NCBI GenBank assembly: GCA_965199135.1
Contig: OZ240685.1
Span: 744,001-808,000, forward strand
Length of the DNA: 64,000 nucleotides
Direction of reading: 5' to 3'
From: EB88 sp965199135
GTDB taxonomy: Bacteria > Acidobacteriota > Terriglobia > Terriglobales > Acidobacteriaceae
Under the pieces are notes generated by a model. That model saw only the letters and a program-made list of their open reading frames with translations, did no database searches and was not told the DNA's origin. The translations under genes and the position numbers were made by a program. Shown here one piece after another: positions 19,593-28,257 of the stretch (positions are counted from its first letter, which is position 1; the number at the start of each line of letters is the position of its first letter).

Positions 19593-20579
19593 CTACGGCT
19601 TCTCGGGCGGCTTCTCGGGCGGCGCCAACAGCGGCTCCACCAGGGCTGCTCGAAATGCATTCGCCTGCTCGAACAGCGTGCGCAGCTCCGGACCCTTCAG
19701 GTTTTCGCGCAAGTGCGCCAGTTCCTGTTCCATCGCAAGCAGAGCGGCAGCAATTGCAGTCTCGTTCGCAATCGCGATATCACGCCACATGGAATACGGG
19801 CTCGCGCCCAGGCGGGTCATCTCGCGCAGGGCGCGCCCACCGATTCCGTGCAGCTCCCCGCGGCCTGCCGCGAACTCCTGGCCGAACTGTTGCTGCAACA
19901 TCGCGGAGAAGGCCGAGCTGATCATCTGCGGGAGGTGGCTGATCGAGGCGCAAAGGAAATCATGCCGCTCCGGAGCGACGGTGACGACGCGGGAGCCGAA
20001 GCGCTCCACCCAGTCCACCCACTCCAGCGCATACGGGTGATCCGGAAGCGAGATGGGCATGGCTGCGGAGCTGCCGGTGAAGAGCCAGGTTGCGCCACGA
20101 AAGAGCTCTGCGTCCGCGTGCGCGGGGCCGGCCTGCTCCTTCCCGGCCATCGGATGGCCAGGAAGCCATGCCGGCTGCGCGTCGCCGTTGTAGAGGGCTC
20201 CAGCACGCTCCACGAGGAAGTTCTTCACCGAACCTACATCGGTGACGAGCTGCGAGGGCGCGAGCACCGGGGCCAGTTGCTCAAGCCATTCGGCGATCGA
20301 GAAGACTGGCCCGGCAAGCACAATCACGTCGGCAGCCAGGGCGCAGACAAAGGGATCGTCGTCGGCATCCCCAGCGATGATCGGATCGACGCCGCCAACC
20401 GCGCGCGCCTTCGCCAGCACACTCTCCTCCGGGTCCCAGCCAATGATGCTGCCAGTGAAGCCATTTGCCCGAAGGGCCAGGCCGATCGAGGCGCCGATCA
20501 GCCCGGTTCCGAAAATTGCCACGCGGCGGATGTTGCTGCCCAGCTCGGCAACCACCCGCCTGTTCAGTTCAACCTGCAT
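19593..20579 (-). CDS. tyrA: Prephenate dehydrogenase
   Basis: A 328-residue NAD(P)-dependent enzyme making 4-hydroxyphenylpyruvate from prephenate for tyrosine. The Rossmann fingerprint RVAIFGTGLIGASIGLALRA is at about 19-38, ADVIVLAGPVFSI closes the fold, TDVGSVKNFLVE and LPGHPMAGKEQAGP are the prephenate-binding motifs, and SHLPQMISSAF supplies the late His region. There is no fused chorismate mutase or ACT domain; a separate aroQ lies two genes upstream. The start has an AGGAG Shine-Dalgarno. It is the last gene of trpB-trpA-aroQ-aroF-tyrA. The extreme C-terminus PPEKPPEKP is encoded by a perfect 12-bp tandem duplication (19597-19620), which is a likely slippage site. Confidence 0.92.
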   Translation of the reverse strand: MQVELNRRVVAELGSNIRRVAIFGTGLIGASIGLALRANGFTGSIIGWDPEESVLAKARAVGGVDPIIAGDADDDPFVCALAADVIVLAGPVFSIAEWLEQLAPVLAPSQLVTDVGSVKNFLVERAGALYNGDAQPAWLPGHPMAGKEQAGPAHADAELFRGATWLFTGSSAAMPISLPDHPYALEWVDWVERFGSRVVTVAPERHDFLCASISHLPQMISSAFSAMLQQQFGQEFAAGRGELHGIGGRALREMTRLGASPYSMWRDIAIANETAIAAALLAMEQELAHLRENLKGPELRTLFEQANAFRAALVEPLLAPPEKPPEKP

Positions 20580-20591
20580 CAGTGCTCCTGC

Positions 20592-21614
20592 CTACCCTGC
20601 TATCCGTCTCCCGAGAGCCGGGGCGATGGCGCGCAACTCCACCATGAGCTTTTCGAACTGCTCGGGATACAGCGTCTGCGCGCCGTCCGAGACAGCCTTC
20701 TCCGGGTTGGGATGCACTTCGACGATCAGGCCGTCTGCCCCTGCCGCCACCGAGGCCCGTGCCATCGCTGGCACCAGGTCGCGACGGCCGCAGCCATGCG
20801 AGGGGTCGGCGATGATTGGCAGGTGCGAGAGCTTCTTGACGACCGGGATCGCGGAGATATCCATCGTGTTCCGTGTGTAGTTCTCAAAGGTGCGGATCCC
20901 GCGCTCGCACAACATCACGTCGTAGTTGCCGCCGGAGAGGATGTACTCGCTCGAGAGCAGCAGCTCCTCGACGGTTGCAGCGGGCCCACGCTTCAGGAGG
21001 ATCGGCTTGCGTGTGTGCCCGAGCTCTCGGAGAAGGTTGAAGTTTTGCATGTTGCGTGCTCCCACCTGGAAGCAGTCAATGTACGGCAGCATCATCTCGA
21101 TTTGCGAGATTTCCATGACCTCCGTAATGATCAGCAGGCCCGTTGCATCGCCTGCTTCGCGCAGCAGCTTGAGGCCTTCGAGACCCATGCCCTGAAAGGA
21201 GTAGGGCGAGCTGCGCGGCTTGAATGCGCCCCCGCGCAGGAATTGCCCACCGCCAGCCTTGACCTGGGCGGCGGCCGTGAAGAGCTGGTCCCGGCTCTCG
21301 ACCGCGCAGGGGCCTGCCATCACGACAACCTCGTTGCCGCCCACCGAAACACCATTCGCAAAGCGGATCACGGTGCCTTCGGGCGCGAAGTTGCGGCCGG
21401 CCAGCTTGTACGGCGAGGAGATCCGGTAGGCCTCGAGCACACCATCAAGCACGGCATATTCCTGTACATCGAACGAGTCCGGGCGGCCCACGCCGGCAAG
21501 GATCGTCTGGGTGGTGCCCGTGGTGCGGTGTACCTTGAAGCCATCTTCGACCAGGCGTTCCACTACGTGTTCAATCTGCGCGGCAGTCGCGCCTTCCCCC
21601 ATCGCAACAATCAT
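20592..21614 (-). CDS. aroF: 3-deoxy-7-phosphoheptulonate synthase (type I-beta, ferredoxin-like domain)
   Basis: A 340-residue DAHP synthase that condenses PEP with erythrose-4-phosphate, the first step of the shikimate pathway. Residues 1-70 (MIVAMGEGATAAQIEHVVERL) form the ferredoxin-like regulatory domain found in Thermotoga-type enzymes, and the barrel follows with VMAGPCAVESRDQ, GAFKPRSSPYSFQG, QVGARNMQNF, LKRGPAATVEE, DPSHGCGRRDLV, and VEVHPNPEKAVSDGAQ. These contain the metal and PEP ligands. Its ATG overlaps the aroQ stop by ATGA, pairing DAHP synthase with chorismate mutase in one translational unit. In other bacteria these two enzymes form a complex for feedback control, so a similar interaction is plausible here. 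The family is certain. Confidence 0.94.
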   Translation of the reverse strand: MIVAMGEGATAAQIEHVVERLVEDGFKVHRTTGTTQTILAGVGRPDSFDVQEYAVLDGVLEAYRISSPYKLAGRNFAPEGTVIRFANGVSVGGNEVVVMAGPCAVESRDQLFTAAAQVKAGGGQFLRGGAFKPRSSPYSFQGMGLEGLKLLREAGDATGLLIITEVMEISQIEMMLPYIDCFQVGARNMQNFNLLRELGHTRKPILLKRGPAATVEELLLSSEYILSGGNYDVMLCERGIRTFENYTRNTMDISAIPVVKKLSHLPIIADPSHGCGRRDLVPAMARASVAAGADGLIVEVHPNPEKAVSDGAQTLYPEQFEKLMVELRAIAPALGRRIAG

Positions 21615-21916
21615 CGCGTTCCTTCCTCTTTCGCGGCTTTCGCGCGCTCCGACGCCAGTTCTTCCTGCTGCAGTGCACGCATGACATCGATCAGGCGCTC
21701 GTAGATATGGGTGAGCTCGATGTCGGGCAGCGGGCCCTTGTTGTGGGCGCGCACGTTCGCGAAGATCACCGCCTCGCGGTTCGGTTCATACACGGGCAGG
21801 GTGCTTGATTTCTTGAGCCTGCCGATTGCCTGGGCAGCGCGGGCGCGCTCGGAGATGAGCTCCACGATCTGCCGGTCCAGTTCGTCGATCCTGAGACGCC
21901 AGTCTGTAATGTCCAT
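21611..21916 (-). CDS. aroQ: Chorismate mutase, AroQ class
   Basis: A 101-residue all-helical protein that rearranges chorismate to prephenate. WRLRIDELDRQIVELISERARAAQAIGRLKK is the AroQ helix 1 with the catalytic Arg and Lys, and PVYEPNREAVIFANV carries the second Arg and Glu region. The ATG at 21916 was selected because AGGTGAGGA lies 5 bases upstream; the GTG at 21928 has none. It is cytoplasmic, with no signal sequence. The stop overlaps the aroF start, and aroF and tyrA follow, so the three genes carry carbon from central metabolism into tyrosine. An 86-base gap separates it from trpA and could hold an internal promoter, though I recognised none. Confidence 0.92.
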   Translation of the reverse strand: MDITDWRLRIDELDRQIVELISERARAAQAIGRLKKSSTLPVYEPNREAVIFANVRAHNKGPLPDIELTHIYERLIDVMRALQQEELASERAKAAKEEGTR

Positions 21917-22002
21917 TTCGGTCCTCACCTTGTCGGGGATGGTGCGTGTGCCACACGCAAAGACCTGCAGACCTGGGGTGGTTGCAGAGAAAGACGAAGC
22001 GG

Positions 22003-22803
22003 CTAGGAGCGGGCCAGCGCTGCGGCGGGGCGCAAGCCCCCGATAAATCGTCCCACTGCCACGGGGGCGATCTCGCGGCTGCTGGCCTCGATGATCGAAA
22101 CCAGCGCCGAGCCGATGACGGCGGCATCGGCAAAGCGGCCGACCTGCTCCACATGCTCCGCGCTTGCGATGCCAAAGCCCACCGCAAGCGGGAGCTCGGT
22201 ATATCGCCGCAGTCGGCTGACCAACTGCTCCGCGTCATTCTCAAGCGCCTTCTGCGCTCCGGTAATGCCGACCCGGGAGATCACGTACACAAAGCCGCGC
22301 GAGGCTTCGGCGATCTTCCTGAGGCGCTCGTCAGGGCTTGTGGGCGCCGCGAGAAAGATCGGCGCGAGATGGTGCCGGTACATCGCCGGCAGGTACTCGC
22401 CTGCCTCTTCAACGATCATGTCGGTCAGGAGCACACCATCGATGCCGGCGCTTGCCGCGGCCTCGCAGAAGTGGTCATAGCCGCCGGAGCCGCTGAACTG
22501 GATCACCGGGTTCAGGTAGGAGAACAGCACCAGGCCTGCGTCGGGGCGCTCCCTGCGGAGGTCTTTCGCGAGATCGAGAACATTGCCGAGGGTGGTGCCG
22601 CGCGCGACCGCGCGCTCACTGGCGCGCTGGATCACCGGGCCGTCGGCGACCGGGTCAGAAAACGGAACGCCAAGCTCGAGCACATCGGCGCCGGCATCGA
22701 TGGCGGCCAGGGCAATGGCACGGGTGGTCCCGAGGTCAGGATCGCCTACCGTGAGATACGCCACAATGCCAGGCTTTCGGTCGCGGCTGAAACGTATCGG
22801 CAT
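22003..22803 (-). CDS. trpA: Tryptophan synthase alpha subunit
   Basis: A 266-residue TIM-barrel lyase that cleaves indole-3-glycerol phosphate and passes indole to TrpB. GIVAYLTVGDPDLGTT is the N-terminal signature, LELGVPFSDPVADGPVIQRA holds the catalytic Glu, DGVLLTDMIVEEA holds the catalytic Asp, and GFGIASAEHV binds substrate phosphate. Length is normal. It starts 6 bases after the trpB stop. The trpC and trpF genes occur about 9 kb away at 31.8-33.3 kb, so the tryptophan pathway is split here, and trpE, trpG and trpD are not in the window. Confidence 0.95.
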   Translation of the reverse strand: MPIRFSRDRKPGIVAYLTVGDPDLGTTRAIALAAIDAGADVLELGVPFSDPVADGPVIQRASERAVARGTTLGNVLDLAKDLRRERPDAGLVLFSYLNPVIQFSGSGGYDHFCEAAASAGIDGVLLTDMIVEEAGEYLPAMYRHHLAPIFLAAPTSPDERLRKIAEASRGFVYVISRVGITGAQKALENDAEQLVSRLRRYTELPLAVGFGIASAEHVEQVGRFADAAVIGSALVSIIEASSREIAPVAVGRFIGGLRPAAALARS

Positions 22804-22809
22804 CGGTTT

Positions 22810-24045
22810 CTAGGCTCCCTGCAGTTTCAGCTCGCGGGTGAGGATACCCAGATCCTTGTCGCCGCGACCGGAAAGATTGATCAACAGTATGTCATGTGGG
22901 CTCATCTTCGGGGCGATGCGCATGGCTTCGGCAACTGCGTGTGCGCTTTCAAGCGCCGGGATGATGCCCTCGGTGCGCGAGAGCGCGACCGTGGCCCGGA
23001 GCGCTGCATCGTCGGTCGCGTCAACATACTCGGCGCGGCCACGATCCTTGAGCGCGGCATGCTCGGGACCGATCGATGGGTAGTCGAGCCCGGCCGAGAC
23101 CGAGTGCGTCTGCGCAACCTGGCCGGCTGCATCCTGCAGCACATACGAGAACGTTCCCTGCAGTACGCCAGGCTTGCCGCCGCCTGAGCCGCCCTTGAAC
23201 CGCGCCGCATGCTCGCCGATCGCATCGCCGCGGCCGCCACCTTCGACACCGATCAGGCGGACATCTTCATCGCCGATGAACTCGTAGAAGGCCCCGATCG
23301 CATTCGAGCCGCCCCCGACGCACGCCACCACGGCGGTGGGAAGGCGACCCTCACGCTCGAGCATCTGGCGTCGGGCTTCCCTGCTGATCACGCGATGGAA
23401 GTCGCGCACCATCGTCGGGTAGGGATGCGCGCCGAGTACGCTGCCGAGAAGGTAGTGGGTGGTACGGACATTGGTAACCCAGTCGCGCATCGCCTCGTTG
23501 ATCGCGTCCTTGAGGGTTCGCTGGCCATGGACGACGCTGCGGACCTCGGCGCCAAGCAGGCGCATGCGGTAGACGTTGAGCTCCTGCCGCTCCATGTCCT
23601 CCTGGCCCATGTAGATCACGCATTCCATGCCGAGCAGGGCGCAGACGGTCGCCGTGGCGACACCATGCTGGCCAGCGCCTGTCTCGGCGATGATGCGGTG
23701 CTTGCCCATGCGCTGCGCGAGCAGGCCCTGGCCGAGACAGTTGTTGATCTTGTGGGCGCCGGTGTGGAGCAGGTCTTCGCGCTTGAGGTAAATACGCGCG
23801 CCACCGAGCTCGCGGCTCATGCGCTCCGCGAAATAAAGCGGGGTCGGGCGGCCGGCGTAGTTGGCCAGCAGGTCATCCAGCTTCGTCTGAAAAGTGGGAT
23901 CCGCCTGGGCGGTGGCGTAGGCGGCTTCGAGCTCTTCGAGCGCAGCCATCAGCGTTTCCGGCACATAGCGGCCACCATAGGCGCCAAACCGGCCTGGTAC
24001 CGCTTCACTGACGTTCAGAACAGGAGTCTCCACAACCGTGCCCAT
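22810..24045 (-). CDS. trpB: Tryptophan synthase beta subunit
   Basis: A 411-residue PLP enzyme joining indole with serine to make tryptophan. GRFGAYGGRYVPETLM opens the mature enzyme, the PLP lysine is Lys99 in KREDLLHTGAHKINN, AETGAGQHGVATAT is the substrate loop with the catalytic Glu, and VACVGGGSNAIGAF binds the cofactor phosphate. The long form with the COMM communication domain is TrpB1, the partner of TrpA. It is first in a five-gene minus-strand operon with trpA, aroQ, aroF and tyrA, and diverges from a fucosidase gene; no trp leader peptide or T-box was recognised in the short upstream gap. Confidence 0.96.
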   Translation of the reverse strand: MGTVVETPVLNVSEAVPGRFGAYGGRYVPETLMAALEELEAAYATAQADPTFQTKLDDLLANYAGRPTPLYFAERMSRELGGARIYLKREDLLHTGAHKINNCLGQGLLAQRMGKHRIIAETGAGQHGVATATVCALLGMECVIYMGQEDMERQELNVYRMRLLGAEVRSVVHGQRTLKDAINEAMRDWVTNVRTTHYLLGSVLGAHPYPTMVRDFHRVISREARRQMLEREGRLPTAVVACVGGGSNAIGAFYEFIGDEDVRLIGVEGGGRGDAIGEHAARFKGGSGGGKPGVLQGTFSYVLQDAAGQVAQTHSVSAGLDYPSIGPEHAALKDRGRAEYVDATDDAALRATVALSRTEGIIPALESAHAVAEAMRIAPKMSPHDILLINLSGRGDKDLGILTRELKLQGA

Positions 24046-24155
24046 ACGCTTGCCCTCGATCCCCTAAGGGTACGCTGCGAGCCGGGTTTGCTCAATTGCG
24101 CGAAGCACAGCGACACTGTGTCATGTCACAGTGGTATCGATCGCAGGAGACGCAG

Positions 24156-26651
24156 TTGGCAGACGAGACACCCGCACAGCTCACACGGAGGCTTTTTCTG
24201 GGACTGATTCCGCCGGTTCTTGGCGGCATCGCTTTGGGCGAGGCACCACCAGCCACCGGTCCAGACCACGGAGGAACTCCCCGGCTCTGGTACGGGGCGC
24301 CGGCAAGCGAGTGGGTGCAGGCGCTGCCAGTCGGCAATGGTCGACTGGGCGCGATGGTATGGGGCCGACCCTCGGACGAGCTCATCCAGCTGAACGAGGA
24401 CACCCTGTGGTCGGGCAAGCGGCGCGACTGGAACAATCCCGGCGCCAAGGCGGTGCTTCCGCTGGTGCGCGCTGCCATCTTCGAGCGTGAGGCTTACCAC
24501 GAGGCCGGGACGCTGTGCCAGCGCATGCAGGGGCCCTTCAACGAGTCCTACCAGCCGCTTGCCGACGTGAAACTGCACTTTGACCATGCGACAGAGGTGT
24601 TGCAGTACCGGCGGGAGCTCCTGCTCGACACTGCGTGCACCGCCGTCACGTATGTGGCGGACGGCACTCGCTTTCAGCGCGAGGCGTTCGTGTCCGCGCC
24701 CGACCAGGTCTTGGTGCTGCGGGTCACTGCGGACCGTCCCGGCAAACTCGGCTGCACAATCTCCGTGAGCAGCCTTTTGCATGCAAATGCAGAGGCGAGC
24801 GGCCGGGAGCTGCTGCTGACCGGCAAGGTCCCGAGCCACGTCGCCCCGAACTACACGGATCCCGCGGAACCCATCGTCTGGAGCGAGGCTCCGGGGGAGG
24901 GCATGTTCTTTGCCGCGGCACTTCGGGTGTTGCCTGAGGGTGGAGAGTGCAGCGCATCGAACGGGGAGCTTACGGTTCGCGGCGCGACCGCGATGACCAT
25001 TCTGCTGAGTACCGGCACGGGCTTTCGTGGGTATGCCGCGGCGCCTGACCTGTCGCGGGATGCCATCGCCGCGGCCGCGAAGTCCCGGGTGGAGGCAGCG
25101 GCAAAGCGCCCGTACAGCAGCCTGCGGGAGCGCTCGGTCACCGACCATCAACGATTCTTTCGGCGCACCGCGCTCACACTCGGCAGCAACACCCACGATG
25201 ATGTGCCCACCGATGTCCGCGTGAAAACCTACTCGGCCTCGCCCGACCCCGCGCTGCTGGCGCTGTACTTTGCCTTTGGCCGGTACCTCCTGATCACGAG
25301 CTCCCGACCAGGCACGCAGCCTGCGAATCTGCAGGGGATCTGGAACGCGGAGATACGGCCACCCTGGAGCTCGAACTGGACGGCCAACATCAACGTGCAG
25401 ATGAACTACTGGGCCGCCGAGACGACGAGCCTTTCAGACTGCCATGTGCCGCTGTTCGACATGATGGAGGACCTCGCCAAAAACGGGGCGGCCACAGCAG
25501 AGACCAACTACGGAATGCCGGGCTGGGTGTCGCACCACAACATCGACCTGTGGCGGCAGTCTGCGCCGGTCGGCGGTGGTTCAGGGGATCCGACCTGGGC
25601 GAACTTCGCGATGAGTGGCCCATGGCTCTGCGCTCATCTCTGGGAACATTACCGCTTCAGTGGTGACCTGCACTTTCTGCGCGAGCGTGGCTATCCACTG
25701 ATGCGAGGCTGCGCGGAGTTCTGTCTTGCCTGGCTGGTGGAGGACCCCAAACATCGCCTGAGCACCTGCCCCTCGGTTTCGACAGAGAATACCTTTTTGG
25801 CTCCCGACGGCAAACCCGCGAGCGTAAGCGCCGGCTGCACACTCGACATGGCGCTGATCGGCGAGTTGTTCACGCACGTGATCGCAGCAGCCGGGCTGCT
25901 GCACGTGGATGGAGCCTTCGCGGCGAAGCTTGCTGCGGCCCGCGAGCGTCTCCTGCCCTTCCAGATCGGCAGATACGGACAACTGCAGGAGTGGTCGGTG
26001 GATTTCGAGGAGTCGACGCCCGGCCAGCGTCACATGTCGCAGCTCTACCCGCTCTACCCGGGCGATGCCATCACGGCGACCAAGACGCCGGCGTTGTGGC
26101 ACGCTGCGCGCGTCTCGCTCGAACGCCGTATCGCGCATGGCGGCGCCTACACCGGGTGGAGCCGCGCGTGGGCGATCTGCCTCTGGGCACGGCTGCTCGA
26201 TGGAGAGAAAGCAGCAGAGTCCCTGGACATGCTCATGCAACACAGCACGGACCTGAACCTCTTCGACACACATCCTGCAGAGCACGGTTCGATCTTCCAG
26301 ATCGACGGCAACTTTGGCGCGACCGCTGCGATCGCAGAGATGCTGCTGCAAAGCCACGACGGCGCCGTCGCGCTGCTGCCGGCGCTCCCAAAGGCGTGGG
26401 AGCAAGGCACGGTGGCCGGCCTGCGTACACGAGGGGGACACGAGGTGAGCCTTGCATGGACAAGCGGGCGGCTCACCTCGGCGACGCTGCGGGCAGGCTT
26501 CGAGCGCGAGGTCACCTTGCGCATGCCGGCGGGTCAGCGACTCACCGCGCTGCGCGGGAGCCACGGCGACGTGCCGGTGCGCTCAACCGGGAGCGCAGAC
26601 TCCATCGCGGCGCTGACGCCGGGTGCAACATATCGCCTGGTCTTTGCCTAA
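24156..26651 (+). CDS. Tat-exported glycoside hydrolase family 95 (alpha-L-fucosidase-like)
   Basis: About 831 residues. The frame is open from 24096 and an ATG occurs at 24123, but AGGAGA at 24145-24150 points to the TTG at 24156, giving the N-terminus ADETPAQLTRRLFLGLIPP, a twin-arginine signal. The mature protein begins with the GH95 beta-sandwich signature WYGAPASEWVQALPVGNGRLGAMVWG and ELIQLNEDTLWSG, followed by the helical barrel: GIWNAEIRPPWSSNWTANIN, MNYWAAET and DGNFGATAAIAEMLLQSHDG are family-diagnostic. GH95 enzymes invert at alpha-1,2-fucose or alpha-galactose links of plant or host glycans. It is not in an operon, and its stop overlaps the stop of convergent mqo. Exact sugar specificity cannot be read. 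Confidence 0.88.
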   Translation: MADETPAQLTRRLFLGLIPPVLGGIALGEAPPATGPDHGGTPRLWYGAPASEWVQALPVGNGRLGAMVWGRPSDELIQLNEDTLWSGKRRDWNNPGAKAVLPLVRAAIFEREAYHEAGTLCQRMQGPFNESYQPLADVKLHFDHATEVLQYRRELLLDTACTAVTYVADGTRFQREAFVSAPDQVLVLRVTADRPGKLGCTISVSSLLHANAEASGRELLLTGKVPSHVAPNYTDPAEPIVWSEAPGEGMFFAAALRVLPEGGECSASNGELTVRGATAMTILLSTGTGFRGYAAAPDLSRDAIAAAAKSRVEAAAKRPYSSLRERSVTDHQRFFRRTALTLGSNTHDDVPTDVRVKTYSASPDPALLALYFAFGRYLLITSSRPGTQPANLQGIWNAEIRPPWSSNWTANINVQMNYWAAETTSLSDCHVPLFDMMEDLAKNGAATAETNYGMPGWVSHHNIDLWRQSAPVGGGSGDPTWANFAMSGPWLCAHLWEHYRFSGDLHFLRERGYPLMRGCAEFCLAWLVEDPKHRLSTCPSVSTENTFLAPDGKPASVSAGCTLDMALIGELFTHVIAAAGLLHVDGAFAAKLAAARERLLPFQIGRYGQLQEWSVDFEESTPGQRHMSQLYPLYPGDAITATKTPALWHAARVSLERRIAHGGAYTGWSRAWAICLWARLLDGEKAAESLDMLMQHSTDLNLFDTHPAEHGSIFQIDGNFGATAAIAEMLLQSHDGAVALLPALPKAWEQGTVAGLRTRGGHEVSLAWTSGRLTSATLRAGFEREVTLRMPAGQRLTALRGSHGDVPVRSTGSADSIAALTPGATYRLVFA

Positions 26652-28183
26652 GCGCGACCCGGTGTTGCGAACGTTTCGGTTTGCGCAAGCGGCGCCAACT
26701 GCAACACCTCACGCGTGCGGGCGTTGACCTCGCGAAACAGCTCCGGGTCCCTGTGCAGCGACACGCCGTAGCTTGCCACCAGCTTCTGCAGCGCGGCGAC
26801 ACTGCTCTCTTGCTCGCGCAGGACCGAAAGGCCTTCGCGTGCGAGCTGCAGCATGATGGCAACCGCTGTGGAGGCGCCGGGTGAGGCGCCCAGCAGCGCA
26901 GCAAGCGTACCGTCGGCTGAGCGGATCACCTTGGTGCCGAACTCGAGCACGCCGCCCTTCTGCGGATCGGGCGCGATGATCTGCACCCGCTGGCCAGCGA
27001 TCTCGAGCTTCCAGTCCTTGTCACGCGCGGTCGGCACAAACTCCCGCAGCGCCTTCACGCGGTCGCCGGGCGACTGCATCACCTGGCCGATGAGGTACTT
27101 CGTCAGGTCGACGTTGTGGATGCCCGCGCCGAGCATGGCGAGCAGGTTCCCCGGACCGATCGAGCGCAAAAGATCGGTGTACGAGCCGCTCTTCAGGAAC
27201 TTTGTGGAGAAGCCGGCAAACGGGCCAAAGAGAAGCTCGCGCTGGCCGCCGATGATCCGCGTGTCGAGGTGCGGAACCGACATCGGGGGAGCGCCCAGCG
27301 CGGGGCGCCCGTAGACCTTTGCGGCATGCTGCTCGATGACGTCGCGGTTGGTGCAGCGCAGCCACTGGCCGCTGACCGGAAAGCCGCCGTAGCCATGACC
27401 TTCCCTGACGCCGGATTTCTGCAGAAGGAGCAGCGCGCCGCCGCCTGCGCCAAGAAAGATAAAGCGCGTGGTGATGCGGCTGCGCTTGCCCGAGTCATCC
27501 ACTTCGACCTGCCACCGGTGATCCGGGAGCTGGCGAAGCGCAACCACCTTGTGCCCGAAGTGCACCGTGCTGCCCTCGCCTTCCATGGCGAGCAGGAGCA
27601 GACGAGTCAACATGCCGAAGTCGAGATCTGTTCCATCATCAGCGCGTGTGGCGGCCGCGGGCACGCTCTCGTCGCGGCCGTCCATCATCAGCGGCACCCA
27701 TGAGCGCAGCACGTCCGGCGCTTCGGTGTACTGCATCTCCGCAAACAGTGGGCTCGCCTGCATCGCCTGGTGACGGCGGCGCAGGAAAGCGACCGCAGCA
27801 CTGCCCGAAACAAAACTCATGTGCGGAAAGGCGTTGATGAAGTCGCGCGGGTTGCGCAGGCGTCCACGCTCGACCAGCGTCGCCCATAACTGCCGCGACT
27901 GCTGAAACTGTTCATTGATCTCAACGGCGCGGTCGATGGCAATCGAGCCATCAGCGCGCTCAGGCGTGTAGTTCAACTCACAGAGTGCTGCGTGGCCGGT
28001 GCCCGCGTTGTTCCACGCGTCCGAGCTTTCGCTCGAGGCCTCGCCCAGCGCGTCCACGATCGTGATCCGAAGCCCGGGCGCAAGCAGCTGCAGCACCGTG
28101 CCAAGCGTGGCCGACATGATGCCCGCGCCGATCAAGAGCACATCGGTCTCGGCAGGAAAGGGTCGTTGCGCATGTGTCGTCAT
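26648..28183 (-). CDS. mqo: Malate:quinone oxidoreductase
   Basis: A 511-residue peripheral membrane flavoenzyme oxidising malate to oxaloacetate with transfer of electrons to quinone. The FAD-binding N-terminus is TDVLLIGAGIMSATLGTVLQLL; GEASSESSDAWNNAGTGHAALCELNYTP is the family signature, and HFGHKVVALRQL, FIFLGAGGGALLLLQKSG and FPVSGQWLRC continue the conserved order. Length matches the family. It provides a quinone-linked malate step in addition to acnA in this window. It converges with the GH95 gene with a 4-base overlap of stop codons and lies 75 bases downstream, in genome orientation, of the toxin gene's stop, with no sign of cotranscription. Identification is secure. Confidence 0.95.
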   Translation of the reverse strand: MTTHAQRPFPAETDVLLIGAGIMSATLGTVLQLLAPGLRITIVDALGEASSESSDAWNNAGTGHAALCELNYTPERADGSIAIDRAVEINEQFQQSRQLWATLVERGRLRNPRDFINAFPHMSFVSGSAAVAFLRRRHQAMQASPLFAEMQYTEAPDVLRSWVPLMMDGRDESVPAAATRADDGTDLDFGMLTRLLLLAMEGEGSTVHFGHKVVALRQLPDHRWQVEVDDSGKRSRITTRFIFLGAGGGALLLLQKSGVREGHGYGGFPVSGQWLRCTNRDVIEQHAAKVYGRPALGAPPMSVPHLDTRIIGGQRELLFGPFAGFSTKFLKSGSYTDLLRSIGPGNLLAMLGAGIHNVDLTKYLIGQVMQSPGDRVKALREFVPTARDKDWKLEIAGQRVQIIAPDPQKGGVLEFGTKVIRSADGTLAALLGASPGASTAVAIMLQLAREGLSVLREQESSVAALQKLVASYGVSLHRDPELFREVNARTREVLQLAPLAQTETFATPGRA

Positions 28184-28257
28184 CAGGAACGAGCCCCGAC
28201 AAGTTCCTGGTTCTTCAAAACAAGCACCTCAGCGGAGTGATCCGGCACACTTCCAGT

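Noticed and set aside
19458..21704. 748-codon plus-strand frame opposite tyrA and aroF
   Set aside because: Antisense shadow across two well-defined enzymes; composition rich in His/Arg without family pattern.
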